A DNA stretch of 64,000 nucleotides from Diploptera punctata (taxonomy: Eukaryota > Arthropoda > Insecta > Blattodea > Blaberidae). Below are positions 1 through 11,150 of this stretch, in pieces (positions within the stretch are counted from its first letter, which is position 1; each line of letters opens with the position of its first letter). The notes under the pieces were generated by a model, which made no database searches, had not been told where the DNA came from, and saw only the letters and a program-made list of their open reading frames with translations. The stretch is taken from the NCBI GenBank assembly GCA_030220185.1, contig JASPKZ010004576.1, forward strand, positions 199,001 through 263,000, in the 5' to 3' direction. The position numbers and the translations under genes were made by a program.

Positions 1-101
1 TTGAATTCTGAATCGCATAAATGATTCGTAAATATTTTAAAAAATACAAACATTGATGAAGCTGTTTACATGTTATCAAACTAATATTTCATTAATAACC
101 G

Positions 102-165
102 TTAAATCGGCAATGTATCCTATAAGATAAATTGGTTTAATTGTTTAATTAATGTGCGTTTTGTC
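102..165 (-). repeat. diverged end of the piggyBac-like MITE family
   Basis: This short stretch resembles the inverted right end of the 220-bp MITE at 10145-10364: an AACCSTTAAAT-type terminus followed by GGCAATGTATCCTATAAG. Only one end is recognisable. The rest of 1-324 is AT-rich DNA in which I see no gene or repeat. Confidence 0.35.
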
Positions 166-324
166 GTACTTACAGCAAAGGCGACCATGATTGAAAGTTC
201 AACTGCCTACATTTCGGGGTTGCCAACATAAATAACTATACTGTAATATTACACATTACAAACCTCGTGCGGGAAGTAAAATCAGTGCCCTTTATGTATA
301 CTACGTACAATATAAATACAAAAG

Positions 325-978
325 TACAGGGTGTCCCATTCAAACTTCCCAAATTTTAATTGATCGTAACTAACAAAGTAATGCGGAATTATGAAATGAT
401 GTCGGTATTAAACGAAACAGAAACTCAAAAAAATTTCATTGCCACACACTAAAAACACCTCTATATGTGCACCATTAGTAGCAAGAACAAAATCGAGTCT
501 GTATTCGATTTCGTGCCACGTTTTATCCAACATGTCCATTGAACTGCCGGGAAGCTTGGCGAATTGATTATTGTGGACTTCTCTGAAATTCTGCTCTAAT
601 TCTTCAATCTTTTCTTCTGAAACACGTGTACGGGCACCTCCTGATTCTTTTTTAACGCTTCCAGTCGCCAGAAACTTCTCAAGCCATACCTTAATGGTCT
701 TCCATTCAGGTGCATTTCCTCCGTATTCTTTCCGGTAATTTCTTTGCACTGTAATTATTGACCTCGTCTCTGCATACCAGAAAACAGTTTATGCTCGTTG
801 CTAAGGAGTTGAGATTTTGTTTTATGTCGTTATTGTTCAACATGCGACAGATAAATTAACTGCAACATGAAAACAAAAATTCTTTGAATTTTTCTTTCTT
901 TTAATACCATCCTCATTCCGCATACTTTGAGAGTTATGATTAATTAAAATGTGGAAGATTTAAATGGGACACTGTGTA
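325..978. mobile_element. internally deleted mariner/DUF4817-type DNA transposon
   Basis: The ends are terminal inverted repeats of roughly 60 bp. The left end reads TACAGGGTGTCCCATT and the right end, inverted, reads TACACAGTGTCCCATT. A TA at each border fits the Tc1/mariner target duplication. The interior holds a transposase remnant on the minus strand that joins the N-terminal helix-turn-helix to the C-terminal tail, so the catalytic core has been lost. It is therefore non-autonomous. A sister element lies at 5035-5569. Confidence 0.75.
408..749 (-). pseudogene. mariner-type transposase remnant, N-terminus fused to C-terminus
   Basis: The 113-codon frame starts with RNYRKEYGGNAPEWKTIKVW, a helix-turn-helix of the kind found at the N-terminus of DUF4817/mariner-like transposases, and continues to about residue 47 (GGARTRVSEE). 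After a short linker it jumps to TWHEIEYRLD...TNGAHIEVF, which looks like the C-terminal tail of the same kind of protein. The catalytic aspartate region of the DD(D/E) fold is missing. The product could bind the element's ends at most; it cannot catalyse transposition. Family assignment is from motif recognition only. Confidence 0.6.
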
Positions 979-2951
979 AATCCAAAAGGTAGTGTTAATA
1001 CGTATAAATTATATGAAACAAACCACTGCATTTTAAATGAACTTACCTTTATTTGAAATAATATCAAACAATAAATACTTACTTGCCGCCATTTTATACT
1101 TGATTGGTGCCACGGCCTGCTGTAGTCTCAACTAATAACATTGCCCACACTGTTAATGTTAGTCAGTTGTTTATAATGAACGCAAATATTTCTAACAAAT
1201 ATGTTATTATTTTATTATTATTTATTATATTGAAAACACCATTGCGCAAATAACAATGTACAAGGTACGTTTGTGAAGTATTTTACAGAATCTGGGAAAT
1301 GAAAAACCTCGCTATCACTCGGTTTTTAAACATTTCTTCACTTCTGTAAAATACCACTTCCCAACATCGTAATATACTATTAATATTGTTTATAAAACAA
1401 TAGAAAAACAAAAGAATACAGATTTCTTAAATTTATGTCATATTACACAATAATGTACAAATATGAGCTACAGTTTTACATGATTTTGTTTTCCTTGCGG
1501 TCCGAAACATTGAAATAAATGAAACGACAATAATTGAATCTCCAATTTAAGGCTTAACAGTTTTTTCATTTATTTCTAGCTGTAAATTGAATTTAATGTT
1601 GTACTTCAACATTGTATATACATGGAGTTCGCTTAGCCATAAGAGGCAGAGCTTTATAAAACAATTTAAGCTGGTATTTTCAAGAGAAAGCGACGTATCA
1701 TCAATCTCTTTTTCAGACAAGACCCTTCCGAGTTGCGGCCCACTAGTTTCCTCTAATTGTAGTCAGGGGGCAGCGTGAGTATTATTTTTCATAAGCCTCT
1801 CTTCACATCGTACAGTTATTACCCTTTTTTTATAACGTCCTATAAAATGAAAAATACGATGTAAAGAAGTTATGAATGCAGTGAGAGAAGAGCTAGTATC
1901 CACTCTGTAAATAAAACTCTCTCCTCCCTACTTGAACATTATAGGCTCCATTTTATTTGTACAAAAAAAGTTATATCAACTTTAGAATAAATAATAACTT
2001 TATAGGTAGATTCAATTACGAGCACCCAGTACTTATTTGGGTTTAAAAAAATATTGTTTTCATTTTACTTAAAAATCCAGTAAGGTCTATTTTATCGATG
2101 TGTAATATTACTTTGTCCATTTTGGACATTTAAACCCATAAAAATTTATTTTTAAAAATGGCGTCTCAGTGTTCTGCTAATGTTCACATTTTTCGTTTTT
2201 TATATTTTATTATTACTGTAACTTTTATTTATTTATATTTTGGTACAATTTTCTCTGAAACTATGAAAGATTGGAGAATACCTTTTGGCATGGATATGCA
2301 GTTTAAAGAGCTTTTTGTTATGGAAAACGTGAAAAAACTAGCTCTTTGGACGCTTAAATTGGTTACGCTGCCTAAACCATAACAAATACAGAAAAAATGG
2401 TGGAATAAAATTTGTGGCAAGGGAAGAACGAGAAAAAAACACAGAGGAAAACCTGCCCAAGCACCGTTTCGTCCACCAAGAAACCCACATGGAATGACCG
2501 AGACTCGATCTCGAGATTCCAGCGGGTACCATGGAACCGCCAAAATTAGTAACACGAAAATAAAATTTAGCACATACATGTCTTCGAATTTACGTCATCG
2601 CAGTTTTTATGTATAGTAATTAGTAAAATGTATGTAGAAGACGTAAATAAACAGTGAGGAGCAGGTAGCGAAGCCTGGATGCAATCAGCCGTAATTAAAT
2701 TTGATTCCCTGATCAGAGGAAGGACGTCCCTTGATTGGGTTTACCTTCCTAATGAGAAGTTCTAGTTTACACAACCTCGCTCCACTTAGGCAAGGTGTTG
2801 TAGCATCGCGCCTTCAACTCTGGCGTCTTGTACTCTTTCACCCACTATATTCTACTAGTTTCTATTTTATCAGGTTTACTGCACCTGACACATCGTTATT
2901 TATTACTTGAATCATCTTTATTAATTTTAATTGTTCCTTTACTTTCTCCCT

Positions 2952-2954
<3 letters not shown>
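979..2954. other. AT-rich intergenic DNA, no gene recognised
   Basis: I see no convincing coding region here; the open frames are short and low-complexity. About 1375-1510 is loosely similar to 44030-44320 (shared runs such as ACATGATTTTGTTTTC), which suggests a very old unnamed repeat. The GC-richer part at 2640-2800 is not recognised. Confidence 0.5.

Positions 2955-3012
<58 letters not shown>
2955..3012. repeat. (TC)n microsatellite
   Basis: A nearly uninterrupted CT dinucleotide run of about 58 bp lies just outside the 3' end of the LINE-1a fragment at 3040-4075. Confidence 0.95.
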
Positions 3013-3016
<4 letters not shown>

Positions 3017-3039
3017 TGTCTCAGACTTACTTTAATTTT

Positions 3040-4075
3040 TTTTTCTTCACTTCCTGGCTTAGGCAAAAGTCGCCTGTTCCGTCTTCACTAATAGATCTAA
3101 GATCATCTCTTCCGAGGACGTCCGACATCTCTTCTTCCTCTTGGAAAATAATGGAAGATTTTATTTGGTAATCTTCTTTCTTCCATTCTTTCTACATGTT
3201 CTTTCCACTGTATCTTGTTGTTAAAATATATTTTCTTTTATGGAGTAGATCTGCAGTTCTTCACGGATATCCTCGTTTCTTATCTGGTCCATTCTAGTGC
3301 AGCCTTTTACTCTTCTTAAAAATTTCATCTCGGCTGCTTGGATTTTACTTTCTTATTTGGTAGTGGTAATCCAAGATTCACTCCCATACAAAAGGACAGG
3401 GACATCCATTGTTTTATAAAATTTTAATTTTGTTTGTTTATGGGCTTTATTATTCAATGTTCTATTTATTGTACCACAAATAGCTTGAAACTGATGTGTT
3501 TTGTGTTCAATATCTTTATCATACCCATAGCTGTTGTCACATCCTAAATATTTCCGATTGAGGGTCTTTCCACTTTTCAGCGGTTGCCCTTTTACCAGCC
3601 GGCTGCTGGCCCTTCACATCCACATGTGTCAACCACAGAGGTAGATGATCAACAGCCAGTGTAGGGGTGACATGTGGTTAGCATGTCGAGTCCCCCAGCC
3701 GTTATAGCTAATTCCTCAACCTGGAGCCGCTACTTATTGTAGCTACCCAATTGCCTCACGATGCTGGGTGGGCACCGGTCCCATACTGGCCGAAATACCA
3801 TGAGAAAATCTCTTCCCCCATGGAGACTCGAACCAGCGCAAGTCCCGTAGCTCTGCGCCAAGGCTTCCTACCTTAACCGCTCGGTTATATTTAAAGTGGC
3901 ATACTTGTTCAATAATTTCGTCTCTAATTACTATTTTTGCACGCAGAGTATTTCTTCCACAAAATGCCATTACTTTTGTTTTACTTATTGAAATTTTAAA
4001 ATTATAATCGCTACATATTTTACTTACTTTAATTTGTATCCTAATACATACTTTTATTTGCCACACACTCCGAAA
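3040..4075 (-). mobile_element. LINE-1a 3' fragment (reverse transcriptase C-terminal part)
   Basis: Read on the minus strand, this matches the region downstream of the RT catalytic box seen in the other 1a copies: ISKTKVMAF, then IVIRDEIIEQVCHF, then LGCD, GTINRTL, KFYKTM and a YGSESW-like block. It is 5'-truncated and full of stops. A SINE-C interrupts it at 3559-3886; joining the flanks restores the continuous HFKY/LGCD motif, which proves the insertion. The RTE/CR1-like clade call is tentative. Confidence 0.7.
3559..3886 (-). mobile_element. SINE-C, tRNA-headed, inserted in a LINE
   Basis: On the minus strand the element begins with a tRNA-like head (A-box-like GGTTAAGG, B-box-like GGTTCGAGTC) and continues through a body shared with 13198-13515 (GATGCTGGGTGGGCA, GACATGTGGT, CCAGCCGGCTGCTGGCC in the plus strand). 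The flanking ATATTT is repeated on both sides and fits a short target-site duplication. It splits one LINE-1a copy. Confidence 0.75.
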
Positions 4076-4164
4076 GGATTAGAGGAATACCTATCAATAG
4101 TCAATTTCTAAATATGGATCATATAATATGTCTAATATATACTTTTTTAATCACACAAGATCAT

Positions 4165-4233
4165 TGATGGTCAGCTCCGACTAGTGGTTACCATGGTTTC
4201 CGGGTTCAAACCCGGCCGAGGTCGATAGATACT
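4165..4233 (+). repeat. tRNA-like SINE head fragment
   Basis: A B-box-like CGGGTTCAAACCCGG is followed by CCGAGGTCGATAGATA. The same arrangement occurs at 12790-12866, so this is the head of another tRNA-derived repeat rather than a tRNA gene. No tRNA acceptor stem closes around it. Confidence 0.45.
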
Positions 4234-4254
4234 TCAGGATGTAAGAATTAAACA

Positions 4255-4965
4255 AATAGAGTCTGCTGAAATGAAGATGTTGAGAGCAATAGCAGGATAC
4301 CAAAGGACCGATAAAATGAAAAACGAAGACATAAGAACAGAACTTAATATATATAATCTCTGTGAAAGAATAATATAGGCTATTATCAAAATCAATACTA
4401 ATAAAATCCATTGTTAAAACCGTTGAGGTGGAGAGTCATAAAATAAAATAAGTTAAAATATACCTTCTTAGGTAAAATCCGTCGTCCTCAACTTATACAA
4501 TATGTATTCTTTATGGCCTTCCAGAACATCCGTTCCATCTTCAGCAGGCCCTTCTTTGCTACAATATCTAGTATAATGGTTGATGCTGCTGGTCCTAATG
4601 TGTTGTTGTCGTGACCAGCAGCAGCAACCATCATACTAGATATTGTAGCGAAGAAGGACCTGCTGAAGATGGAACGGATGTTCTGAAAGGCCTACAGGCA
4701 TAAAGAATACATATTTTATAAGTTGAGGACGACGGATTTTACCTAAGAAGGTATATTTTAACTTTTTATTTATTTTTATTTTATTATCAAAATGCTTATC
4801 TTCAGCACGTATTACGAATGAATGAACAGCGCATACCAAGAAGAATGTATAATTATAAACCAAAAGGGAGAAGAATGTTGAGAAGACCATTGAAGAGGTG
4901 GAAGGACCAATTCGACCTATAATGAGATCGAAACAGGCCATTGCGCTTAATCCTTGTTGTTGATG
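4255..4965 (+). mobile_element. LINE-1a 3' fragment, interrupted by a palindromic element
   Basis: Recognisable blocks are AEMKMLRAIAGYQRTDK, then after the interruption MNEQRIPRRMYNYKPKGRRM and RRPLKRWKDQFD, followed by a GATGAT/AATAAT-type tail. These match the C-terminal end of the other 1a copies. The FB element at 4393-4781 splits it. The reading frame is broken in several places. Confidence 0.65.
4393..4781 (+). mobile_element. FB palindromic retroposon, 389 bp
   Basis: Two arms of about 150 bp face each other (from TACCTTCTTAGGTAAAATCC on the left to its inverse at 4739-4757), with a short loop near 4592-4610. A perfect 12-bp direct repeat, TATTATCAAAAT, flanks the element at 4381-4392 and 4782-4793 within the LINE it interrupts. 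The head carries CCGTTGAGGT and the arm carries GTCGTCCTCAACTTA, both shared with the copy at 24098-24528. The innermost arm sequence is not shared with that copy. Confidence 0.75.
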
Positions 4966-5034
4966 ATGATAATAATGAAGAATTGTTAGTTATGCCTTTC
5001 TTCGGAACGAAGTATATCCGATGATCCCGTGTTA

Positions 5035-5569
5035 TACAGTGTCCCATTCAAACCTCCTACATTTCAATTAATCATAACTATGAAAGTATGCGAAATTATG
5101 AAATGAGACTGGTATTAAACGGAACAGAAACTCAAAGAATTGTCACTGCCACACACTAAAACACCTCTATATGTGCACCATTTAATCAATATTTTCTTCT
5201 GAAACACGTGTACGAGCACCTTCTGATTATTTTTTAACGCTTCCAGTCGCCAAAAACTTCTCAAGCCATGCCTTAATGGTCTTCCCATTAGATGAATTTC
5301 CTCCATATTCTCTCCGGTAATTTCTTTGCACTGTAATTGTTGACTTCGTTTCTGCATACCGGAAAACAGTTTGTGCTCGTTGCTGAAGAGTCGCCGTTTT
5401 GTTTTATGTCATTATAGTCCAACATCCGACAGATGAATTAACTGCAACAATGAAAACAAACATTCTTTTTGTTTCTCTTTCTTTTAATACCAACCTCATT
5501 TCATAATTCCGCGTACTTTGAGAGTTATGATTAATTCAAATGTGGGTGGTTTGAATAGGACACGGTGTA
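5035..5569. mobile_element. internally deleted mariner/DUF4817-type DNA transposon
   Basis: A 535-bp element whose ends are inverted repeats (TACAGTGTCCCATTCAAAC at the left; inverted right end TACACCGTGTCCTATTCAAA) with TA at each border. It is a shorter sister of 325-978 and keeps a piece of the same transposase N-terminal coding region on the minus strand (5115-5357, now frameshifted). Confidence 0.75.
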
Positions 5570-5576
5570 CATTTAA

Positions 5577-5796
5577 CCCTTTAATTGGCAGATCACTAAA
5601 TTATCGTGTCAGTTATTTAAATATGGCAGACCGCATTGAAAACAAAATCACGCATGACTGTTATTATTAGGTTTATTGTATAATTCGATACACATTTAAA
5701 TTATTACTACTCGTTTAGCTTCTTCTGTTTCATTAATAATACTAAATAAATCGATCCAATTGATGTATCCTATAGTATACACTGTCAATTAAAGGA
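5577..5796. mobile_element. 220-bp piggyBac-like MITE
   Basis: The element is bounded by TTAA at 5573-5576 and 5797-5800. Its ends are inverted: CCCTTTAATTGGCAG on the left and, inverted, TCCTTTAATTGACAG on the right. TTAA duplications with a CCCTTT terminus are typical of piggyBac-type elements. It is non-coding and exactly the same length as the copy at 10145-10364. Confidence 0.75.
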
Positions 5797-5896
5797 TTAA
5801 GGTAGGGCAATTTAAATACCTTCAGCCTAAAATAAAATGTGATGTCCCTTTCAGCACAGATTTAAATTATAGCACTAATTATAAAAAAAATTAAAG

Positions 5897-6000
5897 TTAT
5901 CTCACTACAGGCCTTAGGAGGCCCTTGCGTTAATACGATGTTAAGACTCCCACTTTTTCAGACAATCGGCACTTGATGTGTCAGCCGGGTTGTCAGCTCT
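5897..6000 (-). mobile_element. SINE-B 3' body fragment
   Basis: CACTACAGGCCTTAGGAGGCCC, CTCCCACTTTTTCAGACAATCGGCA and AGCCGGGTTGTCAGC match the body of the full SINE-B copies at 25799-26079 and 59684-59986. The tRNA head is missing. The 6001-6280 stretch that follows is not recognised. Confidence 0.65.
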
Positions 6001-6278
6001 TTACCCTAACCGTGGGTCCCTAGTCTCAAGATTTTCAGGTCCATTAAAGAATCGCAAGCCTGAATAAAGAGGCCTCTGTGCAAAATTTACCGACCGCTAC
6101 CCATCCAAGTAATACATTAGTAACACACTGGGTGTCTCTCTAAGCCGATATGCCGATCACATATAACACATTGACATCTATGGGACAATAAGCATAACTA
6201 AATTAGCTTGGTTAAAACACTTCCACTTGAGCACACGCTAATCCCCACACGGGGAATTAATGTTTATATAGATAAATG

Positions 6279-6280
<2 letters not shown>

Positions 6281-6338
<58 letters not shown>
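6281..6338. repeat. (TTA)n microsatellite, left flank of a LINE
   Basis: About 19 uninterrupted TTA units end directly at the 5' truncation point of the LINE at 6339-9196. A second (TTA)n run in the same phase class begins at the other end of that LINE. Confidence 0.95.
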
Positions 6339-6349
6339 GAGAATTATTC

Positions 6350-7537
6350 CAGAACAATATAGATATTGCAGCAGTGACGGAAACAAAAAAGAAAGGATCG
6401 GGAAATTCATATTTAGGAAACTACATACATTTTTGGTCAGGTGTAAATAAATCAAAAAGAGCTAAAGCAGGAGTATCAATGTTTGTAAAAAAGATATACA
6501 GTAAAAACATAACAGAATATGAACATATTAATGAAAGATGCCTAAAGATTAAAATGAAGCTTATGGGAAGAACAATGGTGTTCTTAGCAGTCTACGCACC
6601 AACAGATGATGCTGCACAGAGTCAGAAAGAAAAGTACTATTCAATATTAGTGGAACAAATAGAGAAAATACGAAGTAATGAAGAATTAATACTAATGGGA
6701 GATTTAAATGGGAAAGTGGGTAGAAGAAACAATGATGAAGCAGTAGGAAAATATGGGGAACAAGAAGTCAACGATAATGGAAATAGAATCATAGAGATGT
6801 GCAAACAACATAAATTAAAGATAGTAAACACATTTTTCGACCATAAGGATATTCATAAATTTACTTGGGAACGACCTAGTCTCAATCAGAAATCAATAAT
6901 AGACTACATAATTGTAAAGCAAAATACTTCCTTATTTATTAAGGACTCAAGGGTTAAAAGAGGAGCAAATTGTGGTTCTGACCACTATCTACTCACAGCA
7001 CAGATCATCCCCAAACTCCCTACAGGGAACAAAGTGCATGATGAAGCAAGGGAATCAACAATGCAACCGAAGCAGGAAGAAAAATTTAAACTGTATTTAT
7101 TTAATCAGGATAGTATCAAAAACTTATATAAAGAAAGACTGAGGATTAAAATTGAGAATTTGGATTACAAGGAAGACATAGAAGAAGAATATAATCAATT
7201 AAAGGAAATAATACATTCGGCAGCAAAAGAAGCATTAGGCACAATAAATAAAAAACAAAATACCCAAGATTGGTGGAATGATGATATTGAAGAATTAACC
7301 AAAAAGAAGAAAAAATGCTACTTAGAATGGTTGGCAAATAAAACAACAGAAAATTGGATAGAATACAAGAGAACAAACGCCAAAGTTAAAAGGAAAGTGA
7401 TAGAAGAAAAAAACAAATTATGGAAAAGCAAATGCCAAGAAATAGAAAGTTATATAGGAGGATCACAATCATCAGAAGTATGGAGATTTCTAAAACAACT
7501 GAAAACCAACCAAGGACCCAGCAAGATAATTTGTTAG
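6350..7537 (+). pseudogene. LINE-1b apurinic endonuclease domain
   Basis: The frame opens at QNNIDIAAVTETKKKG, equivalent to the second beta-strand region of APE-type endonucleases, with no start codon because the 5' end is lost. It continues through VYAPTDD, GDLNGKVG (catalytic Asp/Asn), FTWERPSLNQKSIIDYIIV and GSDHYLL (terminal SDH with catalytic Asp/His). A basic linker follows to residue ~387, where a frameshift introduces a stop. These motifs are the established hallmarks of LINE endonucleases, which nick target DNA for reverse transcription. The domain looks intact apart from its start. Confidence 0.8.
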
Positions 7538-8465
7538 CAAAATCAGACGCAGAAAAACATTACAAAGCTTTACTGTCAGAAACTAGAAATGAGTTTATGG
7601 AAACAACAGAAAATCCATCCATAGAAATGAACGCCCTGGAATTTGATACAATAGATATAGAATTAGAAATTCAAACCCTAAAGAATAAAAAGCACCAGGG
7701 CCGGGAAACATACCAAATGAGTTAATTAAATATGGCCCAAAAAATTTAATAGGTAGATTGAGGGACTTGTATAATAAGTGCATTGCAATACAGAAGATTC
7801 CTGATGAATGGAAAATAAGCTACATAGTACCAATATACAAGAAGGGCGATAGAAGAGACGCAAAAAACTACAGAGGACTAAGTATAAATAACACATTATA
7901 TAGAATATTTACGAAGTTATTAAAAACAAAGTTACAAAAAGATGTTAAAGACAAATTAGGAGAAGATCAAAATGGATTCAGACCAGGAAGGTCATGTGTT
8001 GACAATATATTTGCAATACAACAGTTAATTGAAAAACGGACTGCAGTTGGAGAAGAAACCCATTTGACAATGATAGATTTAGAGAAAGCTTATGACTCAA
8101 TTATTCCGAGGAACAAATTATGGGAAGTATTGGAGAAATACAATATTGACAGAAACCTAATAGAAATTATTAAACAAACCTATAATGATAACTCCGCTTA
8201 TGTTAAAATGGGAAATATAATGTCTAATCCTATAAACACCTCAAAGGGATTGAAACAAGGGTGCAGTCTATCACCAATTTTATTTAATATTTATGTAGAA
8301 TTTATATTAACGAAATGGAAACAAAGCTGCAAAGGTATGGGGATCCAATAGGCAATAGATTTTTGCTGACATTACAATTTGCCGATGCGCAACTGGTTTT
8401 AGCGCAAGACAAGTGTGATATGGAATTCATGAATAAAAAGGTTGAAAAACACATATGAATCATGG
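7538..8465 (+). pseudogene. LINE-1b reverse transcriptase, frameshifted and catalytically dead
   Basis: The region is spread over several frames. Visible RT motifs are PDEWKISYIVPIYKKGD, NYRGLS, DQNGFRPGRSC, MIDLEKAYDSI (motif A), KGLKQGCSLSPILFN (motif B) and, beyond a stop at about 8350, LQFADAQLVLAQDK. In the sister copy at 35937-36910 the last block reads LQFADDQLALAQDK, so the second catalytic aspartate is Ala here. The enzyme would copy element RNA at the nicked target; this copy cannot. Confidence 0.75.
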
Positions 8466-9195
8466 GGTCTCACAGTAAATTTACAAAAAAACAGAATAAT
8501 CCTGGCAATAAATAGCAATGAAAGAGAACACTTGGTATTGGAAGAGATGGAATCCAAATAAAGCAAAAGTGGAAACAAACTAAATATTCTGGGAATGATT
8601 AATGAGATAACATGCGAAGGTATAGCAAAGAGAACATAAAACATAGAATGGAATTGAGTAGGCAACCTAATATCATCATTGAATTCCATAGGGTGGTATC
8701 AGCATATTTGGAGGAAAACACAAAAAATATATTGGTAAAACAATGGTGGAATCCTGTTGGCAATGTACGGAAGTGAGGTCTGGACAATCAATAAGTACTA
8801 CAAGAATAGACTAATAGCTCTAGAAATGGATTATTTACGAAGACGTGCCAGAAAGTCTAAATTAGAAACGTGTCACAAATCAGGAACTTCGCAACCACAT
8901 TGAAGCAGAAGAAAGCCTAATTGAAAGAATTGAGGAAAAAAAAGGCATTAATGGTTAGGGGAGGACAATTTTTAAGAATGGAAGATGAGCGGATGGCCGA
9001 AGCAACTATAAGAAGGGCATCCTAACAGAAAGACCGAACAGCGGCAGACCAAGGTTAACATGGAAGGAAAACATGAAGACAGTAATGCAAGCTAGAGGGC
9101 TAAGCATCGAAGATGCCCAAGACCGTAGGCTTTGGAGGTTTGGCACGGGAAGACGGCAGCAGCTGTAAAAACCCGAAGATAGATAGAGAGATAGA

Positions 9196-9197
<2 letters not shown>

Positions 9198-9274
<77 letters not shown>
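9198..9274. repeat. (TTA)n microsatellite, right flank of a LINE
   Basis: About 25 TTA units follow directly after the GATA-type tail of the LINE-1b copy. Confidence 0.95.
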
Positions 9275-9962
9275 GCAGATGTGTGTGACAGACAACTGTC
9301 AATTTAGTAAATTACACGAATGTTTGGAACTTTGTGCTAACTATTCGCAATACTCGCATGCAAGCATTGTACATGAGAAACGCAATTAAGAGTTCGGTAT
9401 GTTAGAGGAGGGAGGTGGAGTTAGAGAATCTCTAAGCTAAATAATCTTAAATGCCTTTTGGCGTGAGAGCAGTTGTTCTTTGCTCTTAAGTAAATTGTAA
9501 TATCGATTTATCTTTAATTACGTTGATGTTAAACAACTTTAATACTTTTTTATCGATTACCCTCTTAATTTAACATGCATGGCTTTTGTTCTACACTGGC
9601 TTAGTAATTTACCTTATTATAGAGGGTAAAAAAATCCCCAAACTAGCAACGCATTGATGTCTTCATAAAAATATTCCCTGTTGTATATTTTTTAATCATA
9701 TTCACAATTCCGCTGTGTACTACCACATAATATCTTATCATTATAGCCTATATAGCCTATAATTATTCTGTACATGTGTTCGTCACTGAATTCGTCACAA
9801 ACGATTGGATAGATTTTGATAATATTTTTTGTGTATGTCTGATTGGATCCTTCGGTAATTTGGATTCACAATTGGAGCCTCTAAAACCGATAGGTATAGG
9901 AGTTCTCCTGAAATGAAAATTAAAAATCGTTCTAGCGGTCACATACTTCGAAGTTTCGCAAC
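9275..9962. other. intergenic DNA, nothing recognised
   Basis: AT-rich sequence without a coding frame. The segment around 9790-9900 shares GATTCACAATTGGA-type text with 12440-12600, which hints at a diverged unnamed repeat. Confidence 0.5.
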
Positions 9963-10062
9963 GAAACTCACTATAACTAACTAACTCACTGTTTCTATCG
10001 AACCTGTGGGTTCATAGCCGCGAAGACATAAGCTCTCCATACATCCCTATCCTGAGTTTAGT
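9963..10062 (-). mobile_element. LINE-2 extreme 3' end fragment
   Basis: CTAACTAACTCACTGTTTCTATCGAACCTGTGGG followed by CATAGCCGCGAAGACATAAGCTCTCCATACATCC matches the 3' ends at 10457 and 20365. The element is cut about 80 bp from its 3' end. Confidence 0.65.
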
Positions 10063-10144
10063 ACGAAATTAAATAATTCGTCAATATAAATGCAATAATT
10101 AATTCGAGTAACTAATAATGCAACTAATTGATATGCACTGTTAA

Positions 10145-10364
10145 CCCTTAAATTGGCAAAACACAAATTTCTTCTGTTAGTTATTTGAATGTGGCGGACC
10201 GAAGTGAAAACGGAATCTTGCCTAACTGTTATTATTAGGTATATTGTATAATTAGACACATATTTAAGTGATTTATTTTTGTTTGTTTTCTTCTGATTTA
10301 TTTAAAATATCAAATTAATTGAACCAACTGATGTCTCCAAAAGGATACATTACGAATTTAAGGG
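10145..10364. mobile_element. 220-bp piggyBac-like MITE
   Basis: Bounded by TTAA at 10141-10144 and 10365-10368, with inverted ends CCCTTAAATTGGCA and (inverted) CCCTTAAATTCGTA. The interior is homologous to 5577-5796 (for example GTTATTATTAGGT-TATTGTATAATT). Same length as that copy, non-coding. Confidence 0.8.
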
Positions 10365-10410
10365 TTAAAAAAGAAAATAATTTTTATTTATTTTGTATTG
10401 ATGCAACGAA

Positions 10411-10416
10411 ATAATG

Positions 10417-10456
<40 letters not shown>
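10411..10456. repeat. (AAT)n microsatellite, left flank of LINE-2
   Basis: About 14 AAT units adjoin the (AAGT)-type 3' tail of the minus-strand LINE-2 copy. Confidence 0.95.
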
Positions 10457-10457
<1 letters not shown>

Positions 10458-10478
10458 TTACTTACTTACTCACTGGCA

Positions 10479-11126
10479 CTATCGAACCCGTAGGTTCATG
10501 GCCGCGCGGACATAAGCTCTCCATACATCCATATCCTGAGCTAATGCTTTCCAATCATTCCCTGTATAATCTACTTCCCTCAAATCATAGTTAATGTTGT
10601 TCTCCCACCTCATTCTTGGTCTACCAACTGGGCGTTTTCCCTCTGGCTTTCCAACAAGAAGCTTCCATGCACGTCTTTCATTCCCCATACGTGCCAACAT
10701 GTCCTGCCCATCGCAGTCTACGAGACTTTAGTGTTCTTATTATATCTGGCTTCCTATAAAGACCATGTAGTTCATTGTTATGTAGTCTCCTCCATTCACC
10801 TGTCTGTTCATCTCTCTTTGGTCCAAAAATTTTCCTAAGAACTTTATTCTCAAATACTCGTAATCTCTCTCTCCTTCCTCCCTTAAAGTAAGAGTCCATG
10901 TTTCGCACCCATATAATATAACTGGTAGAATAATAGTTTTATGTATTTTCAGCTTAACGTTTTTTGAAAGGAGTTGGGACATCAAAAGTCTCTGCAATGC
11001 ATAGTAGCATGCATTTCCAGAATTGAGCCTATGTTTAATTTCTTTGTGCGTCTCATTCCTATTTGTGATTATTGTTCCTAGGTATTTGAATTCAGCCACT
11101 TCCTCAAAATTTCCCTTATTTGTCAT
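10479..11126 (-). pseudogene. LINE-2 C-terminal region, frameshifted
   Basis: Three overlapping frames give EVAEFKYLGTIITNRNETHKEIKHRL, ILPVILYGCETWTLT, FLRKIFGPKRDEQTGEWRR, PVGRPRMRWENNINYDLREV and DVWRAYVRAAMNLRVR. These blocks occur in the same order in the other LINE-2 copies. At least two frameshifts break it. Confidence 0.75.
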
Positions 11127-11150
11127 TAGCTGTCCATTTCCATTGTATAC

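Larger units (their letters stand above)
6339..9197 (+). mobile_element. LINE-1b, near full length, 5'-truncated
   Basis: The copy keeps most of the apurinic endonuclease domain, the reverse transcriptase palm and the C-terminal region, and ends in CCCGAAGATAGATAGAGAGATAGATA. The 5' end is cut about 30 residues into the endonuclease. The second half is degraded. (TTA)n lies at both ends. Other copies of this family are at 35937-36910 and 50183-50918. It is not coding-competent. Confidence 0.8.

Noticed and set aside
2158..2579. Overlapping 74-116-codon frames at 2.2-2.6 kb
   Set aside because: Hydrophobic, low-complexity, no motif, no splice or promoter support.
4393..4781. FB copy as a foldback DNA transposon
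   Set aside because: The flanking duplication is 12 bp with a defined head and variable inner part; other copies have 13 and 15-19 bp. Variable TSD length fits target-primed retroposition better.
9092..9307. Open frames with long poly-Asn, poly-Ile or poly-Leu runs
   Set aside because: They are translations of (TTA)n/(AAT)n arrays on either strand (also at 6264, 12304, 19125, 25985, 32784, 32878, 34327, 43093, 54127) and have no coding meaning.
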